Below, piece by piece: positions 17,536 to 25,852 of a DNA stretch of 64,000 nucleotides. The translations under genes were made by a program, and so were the position numbers. How positions within the stretch are numbered: position 1 is the first letter of the stretch; each line of letters opens with the position of its first letter. This stretch comes from Rubripirellula lacrimiformis. Lineage in GTDB: Bacteria > Planctomycetota > Planctomycetia > Pirellulales > Pirellulaceae. Under the pieces are notes generated by a model. That model had not been told where the DNA came from. It made no database searches and saw only the letters and a list, made by a program, of their open reading frames with translations. Location: assembly GCF_007741535.1 (NCBI RefSeq), contig NZ_CP036525.1, positions 8,246,001-8,310,000 of the forward strand, written 5' to 3'.

Positions 17536-18300
17536 GGTGAAACGATTGAACCCGCCAAACGCATCGCCCCCTATCGTTGGACCGCGCGCCCAGCGGGCCG
17601 CGCGTTGCCAACGCACAAACGCACGGGGCGTTGCCCACGTGGTGAAACGATTGAACCCGCCAAACGCATCGCCCCCTATCGTTGGACCGCGCGCCCAGCG
17701 GGCCGCGCGTTGCCAACACACAAACGCACGGGACGATGCCCACGCGGTGAATCGATTGAACCCGCCAAACGCATCGCCCCCTATCGTTGGACCGCGCGCC
17801 CAGCGGGCCGCGCGTTGCCAACGTACAAACGCACGGGGCGATGCCCACGTGGTGAAACGATTGAACCCGCCAAGCACATCATCCCCTATCGTTTAACCGC
17901 GTGCCCAGCGGGCCGCGCGTTGCCAACACACAAACGCACGGGACGATGCCCACGCGGTGAAACGATTGAACCCGCCAAGCGCATCGCCCCCTATCGTTTA
18001 ACCGCGTGCCCAGCGGGCCGCGCGTTGCCAACGCACAAACGCACGGGGCGATGCCCACGCGGTTAAACGATTGAACCCGCCAAGCGCATCATCCCCCTAT
18101 CGTTTAACCGCGTGCCCAGCGGGCCGCGCGTTGCCAACGCACAAACGCACGGGGCGATGCCCACGTGGTTAAACGAAAAATCGGGCCGCGCGTTGCCAAC
18201 GCACAAACGCACGGGGCGATGCCCACGTGGTGAAACGAAAAATCGGGCCGCGCGTTGCCAACGCACAAACGCACGGGGCGTTGCCCACGCGGTGAAACGA
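17536..18300. repeat. 105-bp tandem repeat array between recJ and pgi
   Basis: The marker GGTGAAACGA or a close variant recurs at 17536, 17641, 17746, 17851, 17956, 18061 and 18167, giving five periods of 105 bp and one of 106, then at 18229 and 18291 with a shortened 62-bp unit. The short unit has lost the block between AAACGA and GGGCCGCGCG. Each unit is rich in inverted repeats (CGTTGCCAACG, GGGCGTTGCCC, CGCGCG with CGCGCG). Because 105 is divisible by three, several frames stay open on both strands, but there is no ribosome site or protein character. It fills the convergent gap between recJ and pgi. Not a CRISPR: there are no unique spacers. Confidence 0.92.
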
Positions 18301-18335
18301 AGCGTTGGGCGGTCGAGTGACTTGAACCGCGCGTG

Positions 18336-19961
18336 CTAGCGCATCGATCGGTACCTGCGGATCAACGCGTTGGTGGAACTATCGTGGTCCAATTCGGACG
18401 CCGATTTCGGATCCAGTTCGGGGATGATGTTCTTGGCCAAAACCTTGCCCAGTTCGACGCCCCATTGGTCGAACGCGTCGATGTTCCAAACGACGCTTTG
18501 CACGAACACGATGTGCTCGTACAACGCGACCAATTTGCCCAACATCGTTGGCGACATCTGATCGGCCAAGATCGTGTTGGATGGGCGATTGCCTTGGAAC
18601 ACACGGTGCGGCACCAACCAATCCTGCGTGCCTTCGGCTTTGACTTCGTCGGCTGTCTTGCCGAACGCCAAGGCTTCGCTTTGAGCCAACACGTTGGCGA
18701 TCAAGATGTCTTGGTGATCGCCGATCGGGTTCAGGGACTTTCCAAACGCGATGAAGTCACATGGAATCAACCGCGTGCCTTGGTGAATCAATTGATAGAA
18801 CGAATGCTGACCGTTGGTTCCCGGTTCGCCCCAATAGATCATCCCGGTCGCATAATCAACCTGGCCGCCGTCGGTCGTGACGTACTTGCCGTTGCTTTCC
18901 ATCGTCAGCTGTTGCAGGTAGGCCGGGAACCGTTTCAGGTACTGTTCGTACGGCAGCACCGCGGTCGTCTCGCAACCGAAAAAGTTCGAATACCAGATCG
19001 ACAACATGCCCATCAACACGGGCAGGTTCTGATCCAGCGGGGCATTGCGAAAGTGTTGGTCCATTTCATGGAACCCGTCCAACATCTCGCGAAAACCTTG
19101 CGGCCCGATTGCCAACATCGTCGACAGTCCGATCGCCGATTCCATGGAATAGCGTCCGCCGACCCAGTCCCAGAATTCGAACATGTTGTCGGTGTCGATA
19201 CCGAACTCTGCCACCTTTTCAGCGTTGGTCGAGAGGGCCACGAAGTGCTTGGGGATCGCCGTCTGGTCACCGCCCAACCCATCGACCAACCATTGCCGCG
19301 CGGTCGCCGCGTTGGTCATCGTTTCGATGGTCGTGAAGGTTTTCGAAGCGACGATGAACAGAGTTTCGGACGGGTCCAGATCAACGGTGGCTTCGGCAAA
19401 GTCGGTGGCGTCCACGTTGCTGATGAAGCGAAAGGTCAACTGTCGGTCACTGAAATGCCGCAGCGATTCGTAGGCCATCACCGGCCCCAGATCCGAACCA
19501 CCGATCCCCACATTGACGATGTTACGAATCCGTTTGCCAGTGTGACCTTTCCATTGGCCGCTGCGAACGCGATCGCAAAAAGCGGACATCTTGTCCAACA
19601 CCGCATGGACTTCGGGGATCACGTCGACACCGTCGACCAGGACCGATTTGCCCTTGGGCGTACGCAGCGCCGTGTGCAGCACCGACCGTCCTTCGGTCAG
19701 GTTGATTTTTTCGCCGGTGAACATCGCTTCGATGCGGTCCGACAGGTTGGCGGACTTGGCCAGATCGACCAACAGCCCCATTGTTTCTGCGGTCGCACGG
19801 TTCTTGGAATAGTCGAGGTACAACCCCACGGCATCCAACGTCATCGCTTCGCCGCGTGCCGGATCATCGGCGAACATTTCACGCAAATGCACGTTCTTGA
19901 TCGCGTCGTAGTGTTGGGCCAGCGATTTCCAGGGGGGGCTCGAAGTCAGCGGCGACGTCAT
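18336..19961 (-). CDS. pgi: Glucose-6-phosphate isomerase
   Basis: 541 aa from the ATG at 19961, chosen because AAAAGGAA lies just upstream; the frame is open 68 codons further but that part is not Pgi-like. The family elements are present: [39 protein letters not shown] (signature 1) and [12 protein letters not shown] (signature 2). It interconverts glucose-6-phosphate and fructose-6-phosphate in glycolysis and gluconeogenesis, in the cytosol. It is convergent with recJ across the repeat array and divergent from msrA. Confidence 0.97.
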   Translation of the reverse strand: MTSPLTSSPPWKSLAQHYDAIKNVHLREMFADDPARGEAMTLDAVGLYLDYSKNRATAETMGLLVDLAKSANLSDRIEAMFTGEKINLTEGRSVLHTALRTPKGKSVLVDGVDVIPEVHAVLDKMSAFCDRVRSGQWKGHTGKRIRNIVNVGIGGSDLGPVMAYESLRHFSDRQLTFRFISNVDATDFAEATVDLDPSETLFIVASKTFTTIETMTNAATARQWLVDGLGGDQTAIPKHFVALSTNAEKVAEFGIDTDNMFEFWDWVGGRYSMESAIGLSTMLAIGPQGFREMLDGFHEMDQHFRNAPLDQNLPVLMGMLSIWYSNFFGCETTAVLPYEQYLKRFPAYLQQLTMESNGKYVTTDGGQVDYATGMIYWGEPGTNGQHSFYQLIHQGTRLIPCDFIAFGKSLNPIGDHQDILIANVLAQSEALAFGKTADEVKAEGTQDWLVPHRVFQGNRPSNTILADQMSPTMLGKLVALYEHIVFVQSVVWNIDAFDQWGVELGKVLAKNIIPELDPKSASELDHDSSTNALIRRYRSMR

Positions 19962-20455
19962 CGAAGGTTCCTTTTCGTGCATTCGGTTGGCTCGTTTCCC
20001 CATTGGCGGATCCACCGATGGTTCGAGCATTTCAAACGCCAGGATACCGCCATGACGGTCGAGGCTCCATAACGGTGCAGGTTCCCCGCACGGGCACGAC
20101 CGTTGGCGCAGGCCCAGCGTGGACCGACACCGGGCCCCGAAAGCGACTGGACTGCGCGGGGCCACTGCGGACCTGAACGAGGCAGCGTCCGCTCGCGATG
20201 GGTTGCCGTCAAACCGTTTTTTGCCGGCTAACTACAATGGGATCATCACCGACGGTGCCTGATCTCCACCGACCTCGTTCCATTGCACGCCGTACGGCGA
20301 CGCGTGAAGCATTCATTCCTCACATTTTGGGCGGTTTTTCGTTGCGAAACTCGCCAATATTTTCGGCCTTGGATTTTGGATCACCGAGAGTCTTGGCGAC
20401 GTCCGCTACGAAATGCTCCACCGCGTTTGCTTCAACGGCCAGAAAGGTTCCGACC
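19962..20455. other. Divergent intergenic region with a solo palindromic repeat
   Basis: 494 bp between the head-to-head pgi and msrA genes. It must contain both promoters; I could not define boxes with confidence. The one clear structure is the palindromic element at 20341-20410. Confidence 0.5.
20341..20410. repeat. Solo copy of the palindromic element found in the 223-bp array
   Basis: Arm 1 (20341-20367) begins GTTGCGAAACTCGCCAATAT and ends TTTCGGC. Arm 2 (20384-20410) contains GAGTCTTGGCGACGTCCGCT. The arms are imperfect reverse complements 16 bp apart, and each matches the corresponding arm in the 37-39 kb array (arm 1 at 20 of 27 positions by eye). It lies 45 bp upstream of the msrA start. 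Confidence 0.7.
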
Positions 20456-21112
20456 ATGAAATTGTCTTCGCTGACCTCCCGAACCCAGTTTCTGGTCCCT
20501 GTCGCGATGGTTTCTGTCTTGCTGTGGGCATCTGCGACGCAGGCCGCCGAGGAAAACAGTGACGACCGAAATGCCAAACCGTCGACCGCAATCGCGACGT
20601 TTGCCGGCGGTTGCTTTTGGTGCATGGAACCGCCGTTTGACAAGATGACGGGGGTTTTGTCGACGACATCAGGCTATACCGGTGGACGCACCCCCAACCC
20701 GACTTACGAAGCCGTCAAAACAGGCCGAACCGGGCATATCGAATCGATGCAAATCGTCTACGACCCATCGAAGGTCAGCTACGAACAACTGCTAGGGCTG
20801 TATTGGCACAACGTTGACCCGATCAAAGCCAACGGCCAATTCTGTGACGAGGGCGGCCAATACCGGACGGCGATTTTCTATCACGATGACGAACAGAAAC
20901 AGGCAGCCGAAGCGTCCAAGAAGGCCACTGCCAAAACACTCAGGGCTCGCGTTCGTACCGAGATCATCGAAGCCACCAAGTTCTATCCGGCCGAAGATTA
21001 CCACCAGGATTACTACACCAAGAATCCGACCAAGTACAAATTCTATCGTTGGACCTGCGGGCGTGATGCGCGGCTGGACGCGTTATGGGGTGACAAAGCG
21101 AGGAAGCCGTGA
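20456..21112 (+). CDS. msrA: Exported peptide-methionine (S)-S-oxide reductase
   Basis: 218 aa from the ATG at 20456 (AAAGG upstream). An N-terminal signal peptide (basic start, hydrophobic VAMVSVLLWASATQA, cleavage near residue 30) sends it to the periplasm. The MsrA active-site motif GCFWC (52-56) contains the catalytic Cys53. TSGYTGG, PTYEAVKTGRTGH and AEDYHQDY complete the family pattern, and recycling cysteines lie in QFCDEGG and WTCGRD. It reduces the S-epimer of methionine sulfoxide in oxidised proteins. No msrB is adjacent. The solo palindromic repeat lies in its leader region. Confidence 0.95.
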   Translation: MKLSSLTSRTQFLVPVAMVSVLLWASATQAAEENSDDRNAKPSTAIATFAGGCFWCMEPPFDKMTGVLSTTSGYTGGRTPNPTYEAVKTGRTGHIESMQIVYDPSKVSYEQLLGLYWHNVDPIKANGQFCDEGGQYRTAIFYHDDEQKQAAEASKKATAKTLRARVRTEIIEATKFYPAEDYHQDYYTKNPTKYKFYRWTCGRDARLDALWGDKARKP

Positions 21113-21216
21113 TCAACTTGGCGGAACACCGTATGGATGTCTGACTGCACTGACGCCAGATCGACATTTTGTCCCATGCACCCTGCCCGAACACGCTATC
21201 CGCAGATCCCTTTGAA

Positions 21217-21954
21217 ATGCCCCAAGCCGAACGCACTCATATCGAACCGCTAGACTGTATCGTGGTCGACGGCGGACCCGACCCCAAAATTGCAGTCATC
21301 ATTTGCCACGGCTATGGCGCGTCATACGACGACCTAGCACCGTTAGCGGGCGAATGGATATCGATGTTGGGTGATGCGGCCGGCGCCTTTCGATTTGTGT
21401 TCCCCGATGCCCCGCATTCATTAGCCGATTTGGGCATGCCGGGCGGGCGAGCGTGGTGGCCGATCAACATGACAGGTTTGGCCGCAGCGGTCCAAGCCAA
21501 GCGTTTCGACGAACTGCACGATCAAACGCCTCCCGGCATCGACGACGCTCGCACGGCACTGTGCCAAGTCATCGCGAACGTCAAATCCAGCATGGATGGC
21601 GACAACACACCAATCGTGATGGGCGGCTTTTCCCAGGGTGCGATGCTGACCATGGACGCAGCGGTCCGCGGCGATGTGCTGCCGCCCGCGGCGATGTTCC
21701 TGTTTTCTGGAACGCTGGTTTGCCAACCCCAATGGAAAGCTGGGCTGCCTCGCTTGAAGCACTGCCAGGTGTTTCAATCGCACGGACAGATTGACCCGAT
21801 CCTGCCATTCACGAGCGCCGAATCGCTGCGGGATTTGATCACCGACGCCGATGTACCGATCAAATTCCACCCGTTCATGGGTCCCCACACGATCGATGGC
21901 GACTCGGTCGCCATCACCGCAACGATGCTAGGCGACCTGGCTGCGGATCAGTAG
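21217..21954 (+). CDS. Phospholipase/carboxylesterase family alpha/beta hydrolase
   Basis: 245 aa from the ATG at 21217; a TTG 48 bp upstream is in frame but less likely. Features: HGYGAS (31-36, oxyanion region), nucleophile elbow GGFSQG with Ser139, Asp193 in QIDPILPF and His224 in GPHTI. This is the catalytic triad arrangement of the small carboxylesterases related to acyl-protein thioesterases. No signal peptide, so probably cytosolic. It hydrolyses short-chain esters or lysophospholipids in characterised relatives; the substrate here is unknown. It follows msrA by 104 bp on the same strand. Confidence 0.88.
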   Translation: MPQAERTHIEPLDCIVVDGGPDPKIAVIICHGYGASYDDLAPLAGEWISMLGDAAGAFRFVFPDAPHSLADLGMPGGRAWWPINMTGLAAAVQAKRFDELHDQTPPGIDDARTALCQVIANVKSSMDGDNTPIVMGGFSQGAMLTMDAAVRGDVLPPAAMFLFSGTLVCQPQWKAGLPRLKHCQVFQSHGQIDPILPFTSAESLRDLITDADVPIKFHPFMGPHTIDGDSVAITATMLGDLAADQ

Positions 21955-21966
21955 CCCGCGACCTAC

Positions 21967-22000
21967 GCACCGTCGGTGCCCACAACCGGCGCTGGCGCCA
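21967..22000. terminator. Paired palindromes in the convergent gap after the esterase gene
   Basis: GCACCGTCGGTGC (21967-21979) and GGCGCTGGCGCC (21988 onward) are two compact inverted repeats between the convergent esterase and LemA-like genes. No T-tract; a role as transcription end is inferred from position. Confidence 0.4.
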
Positions 22001-22035
22001 TCGACCTGGACAGCGACGCGGATCGATCCCATGGA

Positions 22036-22668
22036 TCAGGCTTCTGGGTCCGCCACGACGGATCCTTGTTTCCCACTGGATCCGGCGCCAAATAACAACC
22101 GCCCAAAATCGATTTCGTGGACGGTCAGCGGTCTTAGGGTTTGGGGAATGCCGTCGGCGGTGACGCTGGCCAAGTGATCCTGGTAGGCGTTGACCGACGC
22201 GTTGAAGGTCGACTGGGATTCCTGGATGTTGTTGCCCGCGTCGCGCAGCCCACTTAAACAGGCAACCACACACGGTTTTTCCGACACCGCAGGGTTGGAA
22301 ACGACCGTCGCGATCAACCGGTTCATGGGACTGATGAACCGATCCTGGTCGGCCGCGACTTGGCAATACAGCGAAGCGGGCGCTGATTCCACGGCTAGCG
22401 ATCGCACGCTGTGTGCTGCGGTTTCATTCAGCGTTCTCAGCTGATCCCGATCCGACTGGTCGCCGACACCGACCGGCAGGGAATCCAGCAGGTGGGTGAC
22501 GATCAGATGGCGATCGAGCAACTGCTTCTGAAGCACCTGCCAATGTTGGCAGGTTTGTCGTTCCAATTCGACCAACCCACGCCGGCGTTTTCTGACGCCA
22601 CCAATCACCACCGCGGCCACGATGGCGGCGGTACAGATTCCTAGAATGCAAAATACAACAGTATCCAA
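22036..22668 (-). CDS. LemA-like membrane-anchored helical protein
   Basis: 210 aa from a TTG at 22668, chosen because CAGGAG sits seven bases before it and the hydrophobic segment begins immediately after. One membrane helix (about residues 3-24) is followed by a basic stretch (RKRRRG) and a mostly helical domain. The pattern resembles LemA: a helix with RHLIVTHLLDSLP like the RHDLIPNLV segment of LemA, and a C-terminal NIQESQSTFNASVNAYQ like the final LemA helix. Similarity is weak. LemA proteins have no settled function. Convergent with the esterase gene. Confidence 0.55.
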   Translation of the reverse strand: MDTVVFCILGICTAAIVAAVVIGGVRKRRRGLVELERQTCQHWQVLQKQLLDRHLIVTHLLDSLPVGVGDQSDRDQLRTLNETAAHSVRSLAVESAPASLYCQVAADQDRFISPMNRLIATVVSNPAVSEKPCVVACLSGLRDAGNNIQESQSTFNASVNAYQDHLASVTADGIPQTLRPLTVHEIDFGRLLFGAGSSGKQGSVVADPEA

Positions 22669-22841
22669 GCCTTGCTCCTGGCGTCCCCAATTGACGCAAA
22701 CATCAGGGCGCTGGTGGTCCGTCCCCCCTTCGCCCCCGCTTGCCCAAAAGCTTACTAAGATTGACTCCGTTGAATACTGATATTTATCGCCGCGTCCGCT
22801 GCGGCGCATCATGCACGCATAAACGAGCCAGAAAGTCATCA

Positions 22842-23462
22842 ATGAACAACATTGCCAGTCGACGGCCGCAACCGGAAGAGTTCGCAGAAACGCTGTCGGC
22901 ATCGGTTTACCAGCGAGATCAGGTCGAAAAAGTCGACGGTGAATGCGCGCTGGCGGTACTAAGGGGCCAACTGCACTGGATCTGCGAATTGACGGGGCAC
23001 CTCAGCACCGGCCAGATCGATCGGATCCACGCACCGTATTCGTGGACGATCCGCCAGGTCCTGGCCCACTGTTTGGATGCCGAACGGGTGTTTGGATATC
23101 GCATGATGCGAATTGCCGCCGGCGACTCGACTCCGCTGCCCGGATGGGACGAAAACGCCTACGCCGACAGCCGGTTTGGGCTGGGTAATTTCACCAACCT
23201 GACCAGCGAACTGGTAGCACTGCGACAGTCCAACCTGTGGCTGCTGCAGCGGATTGTGCCCCAAGCATGGGATCGGTCCGCCGAAGTTTCGGGGAACCGG
23301 ATGACGGTTCGAGCGATCGCTTGGTTGACCGCTGGACACCTGCAGCACCACTTCCAGATCATCGAAGAACGATGTGAAACGAAAGTTGCACGAACACCGC
23401 CGCCGATGATGCCCCCACAGGAACCGGCAAAGGCATCGACCGAAACGCCGATGTCATCCTGA
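22842..23462 (+). CDS. DinB-family (DUF664-like) metal-dependent protein
   Basis: 206 aa from the ATG at 22842. It is an all-helical protein with the DinB/YfiT pattern: YSWTIRQVLAHCLDAERVFGYR (the first metal His follows VLA), the PGWDENAYAD loop, and C-terminal TAGHLQHHFQIIEERC supplying the other His ligands. The family binds Ni, Zn or Fe through three His residues and includes thiol-dependent transferases and unstudied stress proteins. The last 25 residues are Pro-rich. The substrate is unknown. Confidence 0.82.
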   Translation: MNNIASRRPQPEEFAETLSASVYQRDQVEKVDGECALAVLRGQLHWICELTGHLSTGQIDRIHAPYSWTIRQVLAHCLDAERVFGYRMMRIAAGDSTPLPGWDENAYADSRFGLGNFTNLTSELVALRQSNLWLLQRIVPQAWDRSAEVSGNRMTVRAIAWLTAGHLQHHFQIIEERCETKVARTPPPMMPPQEPAKASTETPMSS

Positions 23463-23505
23463 GAGTCGGCGATCGGGTCGATCGAGTTTAGTGGGTTGTT
23501 GCAGC

Positions 23506-24756
23506 CTAGAAATCTTGGCTGACGACTTCACCCGAAGCACGCGTGCCCAGGCTGCCCCACAGCCCGTAGGGGCTGGCACTTCCAACCGCCGCCCCACCGG
23601 TGCCACCGGACCAAACATTGCCGATATGGATGTCGCCGGCATCGATCGAATCGGTGATGAAGGAGACTGCGCCATCGGATAGCAAGATGTGGGCGCCGCC
23701 TTGGTGATAGCTGCTGATCGTTGCCACACCGGGGACATAAACCCCGTCGCCAGGATCGCCACCGAGACAGAGTTCGCGGTTGGGCGGCAAGATCGTGTTG
23801 AATTCGCTGAACACCGTACCAGCGGAAGCCCAACGAAACCCACGACCTTGATCAGCCGCAGCCAAGGTCGGCACGGTCCCACCACCGGTTCCGTCGGCCC
23901 AAAATCTTGGACGCAGCGGGCTGACCAGTCCGTCATGAAAACAGAAGTCGGGTTCGTCACGAATTTCGTCCGTATCGTTCTCGATCGCCGCGATCGTGCG
24001 GTTGTTTCGGTCGCCCAGGTCGGTCGCGATTTCGCCGCACATGACGGTGTTGGACAGGCCATCCAAGATGTCGCGGAATCGCATATCACGGTGCGCGACA
24101 AACACACCCCGGCATCCGGCCTGGGCACGCTGGGCAACCGAGGATGGCGTCGGACGAACCAGGACCCCATTGTTGATCTGGATAGGGCCCGAATCCATCA
24201 TGTCAATCGAATCGCCCAGGCAGGCGGCATAGTTGGTGCGTCCCATCGATGGTTCGCCGACACCCGGATCGCTAGGACATCGAAGCGTTGGAATTTCGGT
24301 ATTCCAAGGCACGTATTGATCGACGTAGGGCGCCGCGCCCATCGACGGAAACGGCGGCGATTGGGTTCCGCCATCGACACGCGACTGGTTGGGATTGGAG
24401 ATTTGTTCCCACAGGGCTTGCTGTTCCATGAACGGAGTCAGCCCGACCAGGAACGACAACTGCATGCGGTTGTTCATGTCGGTTGGCGTGTTTCCGTCGG
24501 ACCAAGTGCCACCGTATTGGCGCGGCAATTGGTTGTAGGCCGAATGGTAGTTGTGCAGTGCCAAGCCAAGCTGCTTGAAATTGTTGCTACAGCTCATCCG
24601 ACGCGCCGCTTCGCGAGCCGCCTGAACCGCTGGCAACAGCAGACCGACCAGCACACCGATGATGGCGATCACCACCAACAATTCGACCAACGTAAAACCG
24701 CGACGACGAGATGCTGCGAGCGCGCAGCGAGACTGACTGTTTTGAAAATGATGCAT
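23506..24756 (-). CDS. DUF1559 protein with type IV pilin-like leader
   Basis: 416 aa from the ATG at 24756. Residues about 19-45 carry the pseudopilin N-methylation leader ([19 protein letters not shown]), where a prepilin peptidase would cut after the Gly. The helix continues into [14 protein letters not shown], typical of DUF1559. The C-terminus has the H-x9-DG element (HQGGAHILLSDG). DUF1559 proteins are strongly expanded in planctomycetes and are thought to be surface or matrix proteins exported by a pseudopilus-like route. The His-rich secreted protein gene ends 50 bp upstream, so the two may be co-transcribed. Confidence 0.93.
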   Translation of the reverse strand: MHHFQNSQSRCALAASRRRGFTLVELLVVIAIIGVLVGLLLPAVQAAREAARRMSCSNNFKQLGLALHNYHSAYNQLPRQYGGTWSDGNTPTDMNNRMQLSFLVGLTPFMEQQALWEQISNPNQSRVDGGTQSPPFPSMGAAPYVDQYVPWNTEIPTLRCPSDPGVGEPSMGRTNYAACLGDSIDMMDSGPIQINNGVLVRPTPSSVAQRAQAGCRGVFVAHRDMRFRDILDGLSNTVMCGEIATDLGDRNNRTIAAIENDTDEIRDEPDFCFHDGLVSPLRPRFWADGTGGGTVPTLAAADQGRGFRWASAGTVFSEFNTILPPNRELCLGGDPGDGVYVPGVATISSYHQGGAHILLSDGAVSFITDSIDAGDIHIGNVWSGGTGGAAVGSASPYGLWGSLGTRASGEVVSQDF

Positions 24757-24806
24757 TGAATTGGATCCAACCAAAGACTGAAAGATGAAAGAGCGAAACA
24801 GAATCG

Positions 24807-25400
24807 TTACGCCATCTTTGGTGGACCTCGCGAAGAATCGGCACCGCAAAGCGGGCTTAGATACAGCGATCGCTGAGTGAACGCGGGGCAGGGCAGCGGC
24901 GGTGCAAGCCGAGTCGTGACATCGTCGTGGACAACGACGATCGACACCATCGTCTGGGCCACGCAAACGACACACAATCCGCTGTGGCAATGATCGCTGA
25001 TTCCACGCGAGCCGATGTGGCCCGATTGCCCATCGAGGTGCTTGTCGCCACAACCCGCTGGATTGGCGGATGGATTGGCCGAATCGGCGAGCCGATCACA
25101 GCCACGATGGCCAGCAACATCCGATGGCGAACCATCGTCGGCTGACGAACCGTCACCTGCGATCGAATCGCTGGCGAGCGAATCGTGCGCGTGTTCGTGG
25201 TCGTGCGAAGCGTCACTGGAGTGGTGGTGCCCACCACAAAGAACCACGCCCTGGCTCGCCACCACGTTGTGCGCATGGAAGTGCGAAGCGGGCAGAAGCC
25301 AGCCGCCAACCAAGTACGCCAAGAGGGTGAAACGTGTAATCCAGACCATCAGAAATCGGATCAAGCGGGGACGGATCGTGTCGAAAAAGTGACTTTCCAA
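24807..25400 (-). CDS. Secreted His/Cys-rich protein, possibly metal-binding
   Basis: 197 aa. An N-terminal signal or anchor (about residues 14-40, WITRFTLLAYLVGGWLLPAS) is followed by HFHAH, then a low-complexity region rich in His, Asp, Ser and Gly (GGHHHSS, HDHEHAHD) and a Cys/His cluster (GDKHLDG, DHCHSGLCVVC). The composition suggests binding of Cu, Zn or Ni. It resembles small DUF2946-type proteins seen near metal-efflux genes, but no efflux gene is present. Function unproven. It is followed at 50 bp by the DUF1559 gene. Confidence 0.6.
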   Translation of the reverse strand: MESHFFDTIRPRLIRFLMVWITRFTLLAYLVGGWLLPASHFHAHNVVASQGVVLCGGHHHSSDASHDHEHAHDSLASDSIAGDGSSADDGSPSDVAGHRGCDRLADSANPSANPAGCGDKHLDGQSGHIGSRGISDHCHSGLCVVCVAQTMVSIVVVHDDVTTRLAPPLPCPAFTQRSLYLSPLCGADSSRGPPKMA

Positions 25401-25566
25401 CCCGGACAGTACCGAAAGTCAGCAAATTCGACTAGACAATTTTCGCAGATTTTGCTCCCCACCTGTACGCACGTTTCCGCATCATGGTTCGAACGGTTCT
25501 GCATCATGGTTCAAACGGTTCCGGGGGGGGCGGAAGAATAAACGGCCCAAATTAGGCCAACTTGCC

Positions 25567-25678
25567 AGCGAATTGCCAGGACTTTCGGCCCACGCAACGA
25601 CGCCGAAAGTCTTGGCGACTTGCGCTACGGGTCAGGGACTCGGCCGATTCGCTGAACGCCTTGGTGACTTACGCTACG
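25567..25678. repeat. Palindromic element plus partial tandem copy
   Basis: Arm 1 (25567-25588) ends CCAGGACTTTCGG and arm 2 (25603-25629) contains GAAAGTCTTGGCGACTTGCG; ACTTTCGGC and GCCGAAAGT form a perfect 9-bp core. A second arm-2 copy (25652-25678, GAACGCCTTGGTGACTTACG) follows about 49 bp later, so arm 2 plus its 3' flank is duplicated in tandem. Same family as 20341-20410 and the 223-bp array. Confidence 0.65.
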
Positions 25679-25729
25679 GGGCAGGGATTGGCGGATTCGG
25701 CGGCCCTCCGTGCTGGAGCCGGGGGGGGC

Positions 25730-25749
25730 TTCTAGCGAGGTCCACGACG
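25730..25749 (+). repeat. Dispersed 20-bp repeat, copy 2
   Basis: TTCTAGCGAGGTCCACGACG, two differences from the copy at 15641-15660. Confidence 0.55.
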
Positions 25750-25852
25750 CCACAGCCGGAACCGAATTGCCCCGCGACTTGGGCGCGAGCACAAATCATG
25801 GGATAACAATGCCATCGACTTCACTTTTGTCCCCCGCGATGGCTGTATTGAC

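Larger units (their letters stand above)
25401..25852. other. Repeat-bearing intergenic region
   Basis: 452 bp without a gene, upstream of the HEAT-like gene on one side and the His-rich gene on the other. It contains a diverged palindromic element (25567-25629), a partial tandem copy (25652-25678), G8 runs (25524 and 25721 regions) and one copy of the 20-bp repeat (25730-25749). Confidence 0.6.

Noticed and set aside
17437-18266. Open frames of 67-172 codons on both strands across the 105-bp array
   Set aside because: They arise because 105 is divisible by three and the repeat lacks stops; they have low-complexity Arg/Pro composition and no ribosome sites.
18333-20072. A 579-codon open frame opposite pgi
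   Set aside because: Exact antisense of a well-conserved Pgi; no domain seen in its translation.
20198-20455. N-terminal extension of MsrA by 86 residues
   Set aside because: It is translated from promoter and repeat DNA; the Met at 20456 has a ribosome site and begins a proper signal peptide.
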